A stretch of DNA of 64,000 nt from Chelydra serpentina (Eukaryota > Chordata > Testudines > Chelydridae), in contig JBAIAC010000027.1 in assembly GCA_037349315.1 (NCBI GenBank), positions 23,166,501 through 23,230,500 of the forward strand. The letters are read 5' to 3'. The notes under the pieces were generated by a model, which worked only from the letters and a program-made list of their open reading frames with translations, was not told where the DNA came from and made no database searches. Numbering within the stretch: the first letter of the stretch is position 1; every line of letters begins with the position of its first letter. Shown piece after piece: positions 12,428-23,722 of this stretch. Both the position numbers and the translations under genes were made by a program.

Positions 12428-13458
12428 AAGGTGTAAGGTGCTGATCCTGCACAGGGGCATGTGATTAACTTTACACACATCTGTGCGGACTGCCTATGCT
12501 CTTGCCAGCACCTCCTTGCTGTCGGCAGCCACTTTTCTGACAGCTGCACTTTTGTGTTCACTACGCCAACAAAGTGAGGACTCTGCTAGCATGTGAAAGG
12601 CCAGTTCCAAACCCACAGTCTGGGGCAACAAGCCCAGGCAGTGGCCAGCTTGACCCAGCGCACTGATGTCCAAGCAGATTGTGGTCGCTGAACCTAGCAT
12701 CACCCTGCCAGGCAGACAGTGCTGAGGGCGACGTGCCGGACATTCAGTATCAGCGTACTGGCCAGGAGCCACAAGCTTGGGAATAATCAGATCACCTGCC
12801 CTGCCCATGATGAGCTGGCTGCTGTACTCATCACCCAGGCAACCACCAGGCCATCCATGTACTTGAGAGCCCTGACCCTTCCTCTGATGTGAGAGTAAGG
12901 CCGGCAGCCAGGAGCCGGCTGTTCCCCAGTGACCATTGGCTGAGGAGGACAGCGATCCTCCCAAGGTTTCCTGTTAGCCTTGTGCAGGGGCAGCTAGCAC
13001 TGGGCCAGGGGCATGCCCCAAGCTGGGGTGTGGTTGGCACGGGTAACTGACAGCAGCACCAATGGTTACTGAGCAGAGCATCACTAGTGCCTGCGGCGCC
13101 TGTTACTGTCGCTGTATGGCCACCAGCCGGGCAGCAGGAGTTCACCGCTGCCAATCCATCACTAGCCTGGCTGGCCCCAAAGCCACGTGTAACGTTTCCC
13201 AGCCCTAGAACCCAGCTAATGCCGTCGCAGACACAAAATCCTGCTCCCAGCCCCCAGAACCCCACTCCCCACCAAGGGGTTTGGCGCAGCATGTCAGAGC
13301 TGCCTTCACCCATTGTTCTTCAGGGGAAATGACCACCAATGAGGACAGGACCCTACTGGCATTCACAGCCATTACGGCATCTGCAGAGAGCTTACATGCC
13401 CAGCAGTGGGGCCTGGACTCAGAAACATTCATAAGCATGAATGACACATGAGCAACTT

Positions 13459-14270
13459 TGTCATAAATATAAAGGGAAGGGGGAGGGTCTGATGCAGTGC
13501 TATAAAATCCTCTTACCAGTAAAGGGTTAAGAAATGCAGGTAGCCAGACTGACACCTGACCGGGCTGGCATCTGACCAATAAGGGGGCAAGATACTTTCA
13601 AATTTTGGCGAGGGGAGAAGGTGTGTGTGGCTCTTTGTCTGAGTCAGAGTGATCTTGGAGACAGAAAGAACCTGCAGAAAAATCAGTCTTCTCACCAAAC
13701 CTCACTTTTCTAAAGTAAGTTTAGTCAGCATTGCGAATAGGTTTTGTTTGTTTTGCTTGGTGAGCTTTCCCTGTGTTAGAGGGAGGGGTTATTCCTGTTT
13801 TTTCTGTAACTTTAAGGTTTTGTCCAGAGGGGGAATCCCTCTGAGTTTGGAAATTGAGTACCCTGTAATTAGTTACCATCCTGATTTTACAGAGATGATT
13901 TTACCTTCTTTGTTTTAATAAAATCCTTCTTTTAAGAAGCTGACTGTTTTCTATGGTTTTAAAACCCCAGGGGTGGGTTTTTAGATCACTGTGTAACCAA
14001 CTGGTTAGGAGATTGATCTCAAGCTTCCCAGGAAAGGGGGTGTACGGCTTGAGAGGGTATTTTGTGGGGAAGGGGAACTTCAAGTGGTTCCTTTCCTGGA
14101 TTCCTGTTTAAAACACTTGATGGTGGCAGTGAGAGAAGCATTTCTCAGGGTGCAGGGAATTTTGTACCTTGGGGGTTTTAACATAAGCTGGTAGAAACAA
14201 GCTTAGGAGCTCTTCATGCGGGTCCCCACGTCTTTACCCTAGAGCTCAGAGTGGGGAGGGAACCCTGACA
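13459..14270 (+). mobile_element. Solo LTR (812 bp) with AACTT target duplication
   Basis: Starts TGTCATAAATATAAAGGG and ends GGAACCCTGACA, so it has TG...CA ends and short terminal inverted repeats. It is flanked by the perfect 5-bp direct repeat AACTT at 13454-13458 and 14271-14275. Inside are a TATAAAA motif (about 13500) and an AATAAA signal near 13917, in the order expected for U3 and R in the plus orientation. No internal retroviral region is present, so it is a solo LTR left by recombination. Whether it is an endogenous retrovirus or another LTR class cannot be told from the LTR alone. Confidence 0.85.
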
Positions 14271-14275
14271 AACTT

Positions 14276-15370
14276 ATTCCACTGAGGGCCTCCTCCGAAC
14301 ACACAGCCCAGACACTAGCAATGCAGTGTTACTCGCCCAGATAACTAATGGAGAGGAGAGGTGATCTTTTGCTGATCTGCAGCTCTCACAGCAGCAAATC
14401 CCTCAGCCCAGGCTCTGCATGGAGTTAGGTGGCATGGCCTCTCTTCCTGCTGCTCCTGCTAAGATTAACCGATCCATGCAACTGGGCAAGGACCACCAAT
14501 GTGAGAACATCAGAAGGGAATTTCGCTCCCAGTCAGTGAACCAATGAACAGAAGGGTGAGTTTCACCAGTGAGCTCCCTGGAAAGGGCAAGGCCATTGTC
14601 CCTTTGGGCTTCCTTCCCAGCCATGAGTTTGCCAGGGGTAAAAGCATTAGCCCAGTGCACTCGTTCATTTCTACCCACTAAAAGCTGGATAGTTCAAAAT
14701 AGCCATTGGGAGAATGTGGGACCAGAGTTTTAGAATTTAGCAAGTGATTTTGCCCACACATATTCACAGCCATTGTGCCATTGTAACATATGGGCAGATA
14801 TGTTATTTGCATGTACCAGCTGCTGAGACTGCTCATGCATTTCAGCTGCACAAGTCTTAACTATTTGCCCCACCATTCCCAGGCTGGCCGCAATTCTTGT
14901 GTTCTCTGTTGTTTGGAGCTTGAATGCAACCTCTGTGTAAACCTTTAAAAAACCTCTGGATTAACTTTTTAAAAACTGTAATGCCAAGAGGGGTTTTAAT
15001 TAAATAGAAACACTCAGTAATGTTTGGAGCTTGGCTGCCAGTGGAGTTGGCACCTATGGTAGGCTGCAGGAAATAACTCCGCGGGCCGCGTTCGAGACCC
15101 CTGCACTAAGCAATGTGACGTTTCTGTCACAGCCCTGTGTTGATACTGGAGTGGGGAATGGCTGTGTATTAAAGAATGATCCGGCAGTGCCTAGGACAGG
15201 TCAAGGGCCAGTCACTCCTTTTCAATGGGTGTGTCTGTAAATCTAAATCAGTACATCCCGGAGGAGCTTTCCAGTAACACTGGCTTTCTCCCCACACCCA
15301 CATTGAGAGAGGAAGGAGCAGGGAGGATGGGAGAGGTCTCAGGTCTCCTCCTCCTGCAGCTGTCTAGTAG
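14276..15370. other. Unassigned stretch with hAT-end fragment
   Basis: Nothing coding is recognised. At 15078-15103 the phrase GGGCCGCGTTCGAGACCCCTG resembles the right terminus of the hAT-type element found in VPS37D intron 1, so this is probably a decayed end of the same family. Confidence 0.45.
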
Positions 15371-15493
15371 TAGGGTGACCAGACAGCAAATGCGAAAAAT
15401 CGGGACGGGGTGTGGGGGGGTAATTGGAGCTTATATAAGAAAAAGACAAAAATCGGGACTGTCCCTATAAAATCAGAACATCTGGTCACCCTA
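15371..15493. mobile_element. hAT-type MITE, 124-bp family, copy 1
   Basis: Near-palindromic ends AGGGTGACCAGA ... TCTGGTCACCCT, with the GGGACNG...CCCGATTTTT-type core shared with three other copies in the window. Imperfect 8-bp flanks TCTAGTAG and TCTGCTAG (6/8). Non-autonomous, no coding capacity. The hAT assignment rests on 8-bp duplications of the sister copies. Confidence 0.8.
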
Positions 15494-15986
15494 TCTGCTA
15501 GAGAGAGCAGAGCACAACCAGGAGTGCTGCCCTGTGCAGGTGCAGGTGCAAACGGTCTGAGTGACCAGCAGAGTTAGCGAGCTCCCTCTTGCTGTGCCCA
15601 GCCAAGAGAAGCCTTAAAGAGGCAACCCTGCGCATCAGTCAGTCCGGCCCCAAATGGAGCTGGACCCAGAAGAGGCTGGGGATGCAGGGCTGAATTTCTA
15701 TTGTAACGAGTGCAAGCAGTCAGCACTTGCCCAGGCTGGCCTGAGCCCCACTGTTAACCCTTTGCAGGTAACCTCTGAGGGGACAGGTTTTGCAAGGGTG
15801 CAGGAGACCCAGTGTCTGGCCTAACACTGACCCCCGGGGGGAATAGCTAATAGCATCGGCCTTCCTCTGAGACGCTTACAGGGCAATCCACTGCCCCGGC
15901 TGTTTCCCCTTTCACAGAAACTGTAATTGATGCATTAGTGCTAGGAGATCAGGGAGCAGCCGCAGCCAATAGTGGATGACTGGGGC
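15494..15986. other. Unassigned stretch
   Basis: No exon, RNA gene or repeat is recognised between the two MITEs. Confidence 0.5.
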
Positions 15987-16351
15987 CAGGGCCGGTGCAA
16001 GGAAGTTTCGCGTCCTAGGAGAAACTTCATTGCACCAGCCCTGCGCGCCCCCCCCCAGCCAGCTCCCCTGCCCATGGAAGCTCAGCCTGCCCCCCACAAT
16101 GCCGCCCCCCCCCAGCCAGGTCCCCCACCCGCAGGCGCTCAATCCCCCCCCGCCGTGACTCACCGGCCGCGGAAGCTGAGTAGGGAGCCCAGGGCAGCTG
16201 GGCGGCTCGCGGCGGCTGCTCCCCGCTCAACCGCTGAGCGGGGGGGCGGCGGGGCGGGGCGGGGCGGGGCGGCTCGCAGCGGCTGCCCCTAGCTCCCATC
16301 TTGGCACCCTAGGCAACTGCCTAGGGTCGCCTAATGGGCGCACCGGCCCTG
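15987..16351. mobile_element. hAT-type MITE, 365 bp, with perfect 8-bp duplication
   Basis: Ends CAGGGCCGGTGCAAG and GCGCACCGGCCCTG are inverted repeats. The flanks ACTGGGGC (15979-15986 and 16352-16359) are a perfect 8-bp target duplication. The interior is very GC-rich and contains GGGGCGGGGCGGGGCGGGGC around 16245-16270, able to form a G-quadruplex. No transposase frame, so it is non-autonomous. Confidence 0.88.
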
Positions 16352-16776
16352 ACTGGGGCTATCTGCTTCTTTCAAATGCAGACTTTGCATCTGTCCTTGA
16401 TGCCTTTGTCACCTTTGGTTTAGACTGGTTTCCAGGCTGCCTGTTGGTTTTGGCCTACAATGCCCTAAGGGGCCTGTGCCTAGGTTGACCAGATGTCCCG
16501 ATTTTATTGGGACAGTCCCGATTTTTGGGTCTTTTTCTTATATTGGCTACTGTGATGTTATGAGTATAATATAATATCTCATTGAAAGGTGACAGGGCCA
16601 GAAAGAGTTAATGAACTCTCAGACTGACCTGACCCATGGCCGAACTTTAAAGACTGGTTAGGAAGATATGTAAATGAATAGAGCTTTGAAATGCAAGCCT
16701 GCATTGTTAGAGATAGAGGGATAGATGTTTCTTCAGCTCTTGGGATGTAAGCAAACAAGTCCTGTCTATGGCTATA

Positions 16777-17742
16777 GTCTTTCTTCCACAGGATAGAAGT
16801 GACTTTGTCTGTACAAAGTGCAAGCTGATCTCCATATTGGAGGAGAAGATTCAAGGTCTGGAGAAACGAGTATCAACCCTGCGTTCCATAAAAGAAAATG
16901 AGGAGTTCCTGGATAGACGTCAGGATAGGCTTCAGCGAGCCCAGTGTTCTGAGGATTCAGAGCAGGCTACGCAGCGGGGACAGAAGGCCAGTGAGGATAA
17001 TTGGCGGCATGTGACCTCCAGAAGAGGAAAGAGTATGAGACAAGTCCATGTACCAGAAACGCATATTCAGATGAGCAACCGTTTTCATGTTCTCTCCACA
17101 GGTACTAGTGCAGAGAGTTGAGTGAATGATACATCTGAGGGAACAGAGCAGAAGGAGACTCCACTGATTGGAAGGCATGAGATGCACAGTCCTAGGGATG
17201 GGGGTTCCATGACCACCACTCCCAAGAGGAGGAGGAGGGTGGTGGTGGTCGGGGACTCTCTCCTCACAGGGACTGAGTCATCTATCTGCCACCCTGACCG
17301 GGAAAACCGAGAGGTGTGCTGCTTGCCAGGGGCTAGGATTCGTGATGTGACGGAGAGACTGCCAGGACTCATCAAGCCCTCAGATCGCTACCCCTTCCTG
17401 CTTCTCCACATGGGCACCAATGATACTGCCAAGAATGACCTTGAGCGTATTACTGCAGACTACGTGGCTCTGGGAAGAAGGATAAAGGCGTTTGAGGCGC
17501 AAGTGGTGTTCTCGTCCATTCTCCCTGTGGTAGGAAAAGGCCGGGGTAGAGACCGTCGAATCATGGAAGTCAACGAATGGCTACGCAGATGGTGTCGGAG
17601 AGAAGGGTTTGGATTCTCTGACCATGGGATGGTGTTCCAAGAAGAAGGAGTGCTAGGCAGAGATGGGCTCCATCTGACGAAGAGAGGGAAGAGCATCTTT
17701 GGAAGCAGGCTGGCCAACCTAGTGAGGAGGGCTTTAAACTAG
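16777..17742 (+). pseudogene. CR1 ORF1 with SGNH esterase domain, one premature stop
   Basis: ORF1 of copy C, truncated at its 5' end so that the first CxxC pair is lost (only the FVCTKCKL half remains). Coiled-coil-like residues follow, then the esterase domain: GDSLL (nucleophile Ser), HMGTND (block with Gly/Asn) and [11 protein letters not shown] (Asp and His of the triad). The only in-frame break is TGA at 17119-17121 where copy A has a Gly codon. The esterase part 17122-17742 is open and complete. Confidence 0.86.
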
Positions 17743-17786
17743 GTTCACCGGGGGAAGGAGACCAAAGCCCCGAGGTAAGTGGGGAA

Positions 17787-19727
17787 GTGGGATACTGGGA
17801 GGAAGCACAAGTAGGTGAGTGCAAGAGGGGAGGGCTCCTGCCCCATTCTGGGACAGCAGGACAATCGGTCAGTTATCTTAAATGCCTATACACAAATGCA
17901 AGAAGCCTGGGGAACAAGCAGGGAGAACTGGAAGTCCTGGCACAGTCAAGGAATTATGATGTAATTGGAATAACAGAGACTTGGTGGGATAACTCACACG
18001 ATTGGAGTACTGTCATGGATGGATATAAACTGTTCAGGAAGGATAGGCAGGGCAGAAAAGGTGGGGGAGTTGTGTTGCTGAATGAGGGAGGGAACCTAGT
18101 GACAGAGGATGTGGAGAAAGCTAGTGTACTTAATGCTTTTTTTGCCTCTGTCTTCACAGACAAGGTCAGCTCTCAGGCGGCTGCACTCCGCAGCACGGTA
18201 TGGGGAGGAGGTGACCAGCCCTCTGTGGAGAAAGAAGTAGTTTGGGACTATTTAGAAAACCTGGATGAGCACAAGTCCATGGGGCCGGATGCACTGCATC
18301 CGAGGGTGCTAAAGGAGTTGGCCGATGTGATTGCAGAGCCATTGGCCATTATCTTTGACAAATCATGGCAATCGGGGGAGGTCCCGGATGACTGGAAAAA
18401 AGCTAATGTAGTGCCCATCTTTAAAAAAGGGAAGAAGGAAGATCCGGGGAACTACAGGCCAGTCAGTCTCACCTCAGTCCCTGGAAAAATCATGGAACAG
18501 GTCCTCAAGGAATCAATTGTGAACCCCTTAAAGGAGGGGAAAGTGATCAGGAACAGTCAGCATGGATTCACCAAGGGCAAGTCATGCCTGACTAAGCTAA
18601 TTGCCTTCTATAATGAGATAACTGGCTCTGTGGATGAGGGGAAAGCAGTGGATGTGCTATTTCTTGACTTTAGCAAAGCTTTTGATACAGTCTCCCACAG
18701 TGTTCTTGCCAGCAAGTTAAAGAAGTATGGGCTGGATGAATGGACGGTAAGGTGGATAGAAAACTGGCTGGATGGTCGTGCTCAACGGGTAGTGATCAAT
18801 GGCTCCATGTCTAGTTGGCAGCCGGTATCAAGTGGAGTGCCCCAAGGGTCGGTGCTGGGGCAGGTTTTGTTCAATATCTTCATCAACGATCTGGAGGATG
18901 GTGTGGACTGCACCCTTAGCAAGTTTGCAGATGACACTAAACTGGGAGGAGTGGTTGATACACTGGAGGGTAGGGACAGGATACAGAGGGACCTAGACAA
19001 ATTAGAGGATTGGGCCAAAAGAAATCTGATGAGGTTCAACAAGGACAAGTGCAGAGTCCTGCACTTAGGACGGAAGAATCCCATGCACTGCTACAGACTA
19101 GGGACCGAATGGCTGGGCAGCAGTTCTGCAGAAAAGGACCTAGGGGTTACAGTGGACGAAAAGCTGAATATGAGTCAACAGTGTGCCCTTGTTGCCAAGA
19201 AGGCTAACGGCATTTTGGGCTGTATAAGTAGGGGCATTTCCAGCAGATCGAGGGACGTGATTATTCCCCTCTATTCGGCACTGGTGAGGCCTCATTTGGA
19301 GTACTGTGTCCAGTTTTGGGCCCCACACTACAAGAAGGATGTGGATAAATTGGAAAGAGTCCAACAGAGGGCAACAAAACTGATTAGGGGGCTGGAGCAC
19401 ATGACTTATGAGGAGAGGCTGAGGGAACTGGGATTGTTTAGCCTGCAGAAGAGAAGAGTGAGGGGGGATTTGATAGCTGCTTTCAACTACCTAAAAGGGG
19501 GTTCCAAAGAGGCTGGATCTAGACTGTTCTCAGTGGTAGAAGATGACAGAACAAGGAGGAATGGTCTCAAGTTGCAGAGGGGGAGGTTTAGGTTGGATAT
19601 TAGGAAAAACTTTTTCACTAGTAGGGTGGTGAAGCACTGGAATGGGTTACCTAGGGAGGTGGTGGAATCTCCTTCCTTAGAGGTTTTTAAGGTCAGGCTT
19701 GACAAAGCCCTGGCTGGGATGATCTAG
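17787..19727 (+). pseudogene. CR1 ORF2, in-frame deletion fuses start of endonuclease to RT
   Basis: A 646-codon frame. Residues 1-96 are the N-terminal endonuclease segment (ending [10 protein letters not shown]). The frame then jumps at about 18078 directly to the [14 protein letters not shown] linker, so the GDFN and SDHE blocks are gone. The RT domain is uninterrupted: [49 protein letters not shown] and the C-terminal tail ending KALAGMI. The reading frame ends at the natural CR1 stop. The breakpoint shows a TTG microhomology with the intact sequence of copy B. It could make an RT without endonuclease, so it is probably non-autonomous. Confidence 0.87.
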
Positions 19728-20763
19728 TTGGGGTTGGTCCTGCTTTGAGCAGGGGGTTGGACTAAATGACCTCCTGAGGTCCCTTCCAACCCTGAGATTC
19801 TATGATTCTATGATTCAAAGATCAAAAAAGGAATATTAACATTTAGGAAGATATTTGAGTGAAATAGTTTCTTTGAAGATTGTGATAACCTGTGTCTGAA
19901 CTGTTTACTGGATAAATTTTCCTATGCTAATTGCCATGATATTTGGAAGAAGGAAAGTTAAGCCTATTGTTTTCTCAGGCCAAATGGCTGCTGGATCCTT
20001 CTTCAGCTCAGATCTGCTGTGGGTTTCCAGAGGGGGAAACCTTAAGCCATAAGGATTGAGATCCCCAGTCACTGACTGGGATCTCCCTGAACATGGACAT
20101 TGGACTATAACCTATGGACTATTTCTAAAAGAACTTTTGGCAACTATAAGCTCATCTCTGCTAAGTATCTGAACCTCAAGAATTGAATTCAAGTCTGACT
20201 GTATACTGATCTATTAACCAACACTCTCTCTCTTTTCTTTTTAATACATTTTAGTTTAGTTAATAAGAATTAACTAGAAGTGTGTATTTGGGGTAAGATC
20301 TAAGTTATTATTTGACCTGGGTCTGGGGCTGATCCTTTGGGATTGGAAGAACCTTTTCTTTTATATGATGAGTTAAGATTTTCAGTAATCATCATCATAT
20401 CTGACAGTGTGTGTCTGGATGGAGGCCTGAGGCTGGGTACTTTAAGGGAACTGCGTTGTTTGAACTTCTTAGTAACCAGTGAGGTGCTATAGAGGCTGTT
20501 TTGTGCTGGCTGGTGAATCTAAGGATTGGAATATCCACCAGCGTTTGGGGTTTGTTTGCCCCGTTCTGTTTGCAGTTCACCCTGATTAAGTGACCTCAGC
20601 AGGCTCCTACGGGCAGCACCGTCACAGCTACTATTACCCCCACCCCCATCCCAATTTTTCACACTTGCTGTCTGGGCACCCTACCTGTGACCTCCCTATC
20701 CAAGAGACCCCTCTCTCCCTATGGCCCACTACACAGCTCCATCAGCAGAGGTATCCAAGCTGA

Positions 20764-20936
20764 AGGAAGGGATAGCTCAGTGGTTTGAGCATTGGCCTGC
20801 TAAACCCAGGGTTGTGAGTTCAATCCTTGAAGGGGCCATTTAGGGATCTGGGGCAAAAATTGGGGATTGGTCCTGCTTTGAACAGGGGGTTGGACTAGAT
20901 ACCTCCTAAAGTCCCTTCCAACCCTGAGATTCTATG
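20764..20936 (+). mobile_element. tRNA-derived SINE (turtle Cry type), copy 1
   Basis: The 5' tRNA-like head has a pol III A box (TAGCTCAGTGG) and B box (GTGAGTTCAATCC). A family core follows (GGGATCTGGGGCAAAAATTG), then a tail identical in kind to the CR1 3' end (GGTTGGACTAGAT ... CCCTGAGATTCTATGA). Confidence 0.9.
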
Positions 20937-22175
20937 AAGCCCTGTTGATATAATAGAGATGGGTGACTGGCAGTGCCTTCCTCCCAATACACTGCTACCC
21001 CCCAGGCCTAAACCACATTGTCTGTCACCCTTCAGCGCATGGAGCCAGCCCCACCTCGTCCCCCTTCCTTTGCTGCGATTGGAACAGGTGGTGGGGGACT
21101 CTAGGGGCAGGGGGGAGGTCAATGGATTGGGGCTGTATTTCTGCCCTTGCTGGCTATTTGATCTGAGCTGTTTGTGTCTTTACGAGGCTCTGTAGGGCTC
21201 CCAGCACAGGGGGTGGGTCGTTTGGGCTAACGGTGCATCAGGCCTCCCTCCCCACGCACAGCAGCTCCAGCACTGAGACGCCGGGAGCGGCACATTCAGC
21301 CCCATCTAACGTGAGTGACTGTCGGGCGCGAGGGAATGCCTGCACCATCCGGCCTTCTCGGAACGATCCCTTTGTGCTGCTAACCCCAGCGTCTGAGTAA
21401 AACCCCACCGCCTCCCTCACACTGAAGAGAAGCCGCCAGCCCCTCCTCTCCTGCTCGCTCCCATTGCGCCGAGGGTCAGGTTTGAAATGCCGCTATGCTC
21501 AGCACTCTCTGCCTCCTTCCCAGCTTGGAGCAAACGCATACAGTTCTGCTGTAGCTGCCAAGTCCTGAGCGCCAGAGCCTCAAACAATGGGAGACTCAGC
21601 ACCTCTTAGGATTGGGCCTGTAATGATTGAGAATAACTGTTAGTTCATCCAGAGATTGGGCTGCTGTCCCCTATGGGCCACCTTCCCCTCTAGCTTCTGT
21701 ATCCCAAGTATCGGGGTCATACTCCCTCCCTGGGAGACCATTCCACAGCAGATCCCACTGGCGGGAAGTTGGGTTAATTCTTGTGCTACCCACACCCTCA
21801 ACAACTGCTGCCCTGCCTCAGGGACTATGCCCATCACAGAGCTGGAGCGTGTTACGATGCACCCCCACAGCCATCCCTGCTCCAGCTCCATATATCTGCA
21901 CATGGAGACAGCTCTTTGCACCTTCCCTTGCAGCTGCTCCCTTCAGCCCCCCAGCAACAGCCTCCAATCTTCCCAGCTCTTCCTGTGAGGCAGGCCAGAG
22001 CCCCACACTGAGTGTTACTGAATCTGAGCTGTGGAGGGCGGAGCTCTCCCCTCGCTGATCTGTGACATGACGCAGCCTAGAAGTGCACTGGCCTTTTTGG
22101 GCAGCGATAAGACATCACAGGCTCCTGGTGAATCCTTGGTTCCCATTATTATTCCCAGATCTTAGTTTAGACTTT
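20937..22175. other. Unassigned stretch
   Basis: Includes a GC-richer segment (21240-21400). No exon, RNA gene or named repeat recognised. Confidence 0.5.
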
Positions 22176-22179
22176 CCCA

Positions 22180-23450
22180 TGCTGACTCTCATTGAGCAGT
22201 TACCTGTCTGTGTGTTCGATTTCTGTCCTCACTGGCATTTCCAGCTCCACTCATTTTAGTTCCATCTGTCAATTGCATGAATGTGCTGTTTAGTGCCCAC
22301 GTCCAGATCATTAACAAAGGGGCCAAGTAAGACTGGAGTTTATCCTGCCCCCTGCTACACACTTCCCCATAGCTAATACAGTGCATTGCTCTTTGCCTTT
22401 TGCTTAAGATCATTCTACCAGTTTTCACTCCACTTGACCCTGTTCTTATCCAAGCCAAGGGTGTATTAATTCTGTAGGAATTTGTGAGACCGCATCAGAT
22501 CCTTTACGAAACCCCAATGTACTACAGCTACTGCATTTCCGTTAGAAAAAATCCAATGCTGGAGCTATCTGTTCCATCGTTTTACTATTACAATTATTTA
22601 TATTTATGGTAACACCCAAAATATGCCAGGCAGCTTCCAAACAGAGGTGCTGCAGTCTGCTCCAGTCATTCCTCTATCCTCATTCATTTCAGCCCCTTCC
22701 TTTGTTCATGGGCCTACTTTTCTCTGCTGGGCTTTCCCCCTGCAATAGCTGTCAAATCTCTTATGTCTTGCAACACATTTTGGAATCACACATTCACTTT
22801 GCATTTCTGCTGCTCTGCCCCTGAGCATTTCTGTCTGGTCACCTCCCCTTTATCCATTTCCTGTCTGTAGCTTTCTGAGCAGCCTCTCCTGAAGACACAC
22901 TGGTCACCACCTGCCTCTTGCACTCTTCCATTTCAGAGGAGTCATGATCTGTCACCCTTTAATTAAGATTCCCAGCCTTCTTGCCTTTGTTCCTTATTCA
23001 TCCCCATCCTTCATTGCACACTCAGAGAGTTTTCATTGGGAGTTCTGGCTACACGGGGTAATTCCCCCAAATTGGCTTCCTGAAATCTGTAATTCTCCTT
23101 CATGAAAATGTACACAAATAGCTCATGGACACTGGTTCCAAGCCTTCCTTTTAGTCTCCAAGTCAGACAAACCAGAACTAGGGGGCACCTTCTCCTTGGG
23201 TTGGAATCTTTAGGTTAAGTTGGGCTATATTTGGTTGCTTAGATAAAAATCTCACCTGCATATGATATCTTTCATTCCCGGTGCCTTAAGAACTAAGGGC
23301 TTTTTCAGGCTCACTGCTCTCCGGTCCTAGTGACCTGTAGCAGATACCCATGCTCGTTTCTCCCCTCATATCCTTGCTCACTGGAGTTCCCCACCATAAT
23401 CTTGCCAGAGCTTCCCTGCAGGACACTGACCAGAACCCAAAAGACTCCAA
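22180..23450 (-). mobile_element. Old, diverged CR1 LINE remnant
   Basis: On the minus strand, fragments resemble CR1 ORF2 nucleotide sequence: near 22290-22330 the complement of the NDLExx segment (GTCCAGATCATTAACAAAGG), and near 23320-23350 the complement of the VCYRPP segment (GTGACCTGTAGCAGATACCC). No frame is open. Extent is approximate, and gaps of unassigned DNA are included. Confidence 0.5.
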
Positions 23451-23469
23451 GGAGTACTGAGGACACCAG

Positions 23470-23624
23470 AGGGGGAGGATAGCTCAATGGTTTGAGCATT
23501 GGCCTGCTAAACCCAGGGTTGGGAGTTCAATCCTTGAGGGGGCCATTTAGGGATCTGGGGCAAAAATTGGGGATTGGTCCTGCTTTGGACCTCCTAAGGT
23601 CCCTTCCAACCCTGATATTCTATG
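23470..23624 (+). mobile_element. tRNA-derived SINE (Cry type), copy 2, internal deletion
   Basis: Head with A box (ATAGCTCAATGG) and B box (GAGTTCAATCC) as in copy 1. The tail lacks about 20 bases of the CR1-like GAGCAGGGGGTTGGACTAGAT segment (CTGCTTTGGACCTCC joins directly). Confidence 0.9.
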
Positions 23625-23665
23625 AGGGAAGGAATTGCACTCAGGTGTTTGCTGGTTTTCCATCA

Positions 23666-23722
23666 CTATGATGTTAGTCTCTAAGGTGCCACAAGCATTC
23701 CTTTTCTTATTTTCTTTTTGTA
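23666..23722 (-). repeat. Short fragment of the turtle interspersed repeat also at 33.9 kb
   Basis: GTTAGTCTCTAAGGTGCCAC matches, in reverse, the phrase GTGGCACTTTACAGACTAAC near 33952. Family not identified. Confidence 0.5.

Larger units (their letters stand above)
16777..19816 (+). mobile_element. CR1 LINE copy C with internal deletion, nearly intact frames
   Basis: Runs from GTCTTTCTTCCACAGGATAG, a few codons into ORF1, to the CR1 tail (GATTCTATGATTCTATGATT). ORF1 has one stop. ORF2 is a single 646-codon frame from which about 0.9 kb, including most of the endonuclease, has been removed in frame. It is inserted in the solo LTR. Confidence 0.93.
16551..20626 (+). mobile_element. Solo LTR (~1.0 kb) inside the MITE, itself carrying CR1 copy C
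   Basis: Begins TGTGATGTTATG and ends GGGCAGCACCGTCACA. The flanks GCTAC at 16546-16550 and 20627-20631 are a perfect 5-bp target duplication. Removing the nested CR1 (16777-19816) leaves about 1,036 bp. A candidate AATACATTTTA region lies near 20240. No internal retroviral genes, so it is a solo LTR of unassigned family. The orientation was not determined firmly. Confidence 0.85.
16491..20683. mobile_element. hAT-type MITE copy 2, split by a solo LTR
   Basis: Left half 16491-16550 (AGGTTGACCAGATG ... TATTGGCTAC) and right half 20632-20683 (TATTACCCCC ... TCTGGGCACCCTA) together give one copy of the 124-bp MITE. The outer flanks CCTGTGCC (16483-16490) and CCTGTGAC (20684-20691) match 7/8, as expected for one 8-bp duplication. 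The inserted material is the LTR 16551-20626. Confidence 0.88.

Noticed and set aside
20764..20936. Functional tRNA gene in the SINE heads
   Set aside because: A and B boxes are present but no cloverleaf forms, and the same head occurs six times joined to a CR1-like tail.
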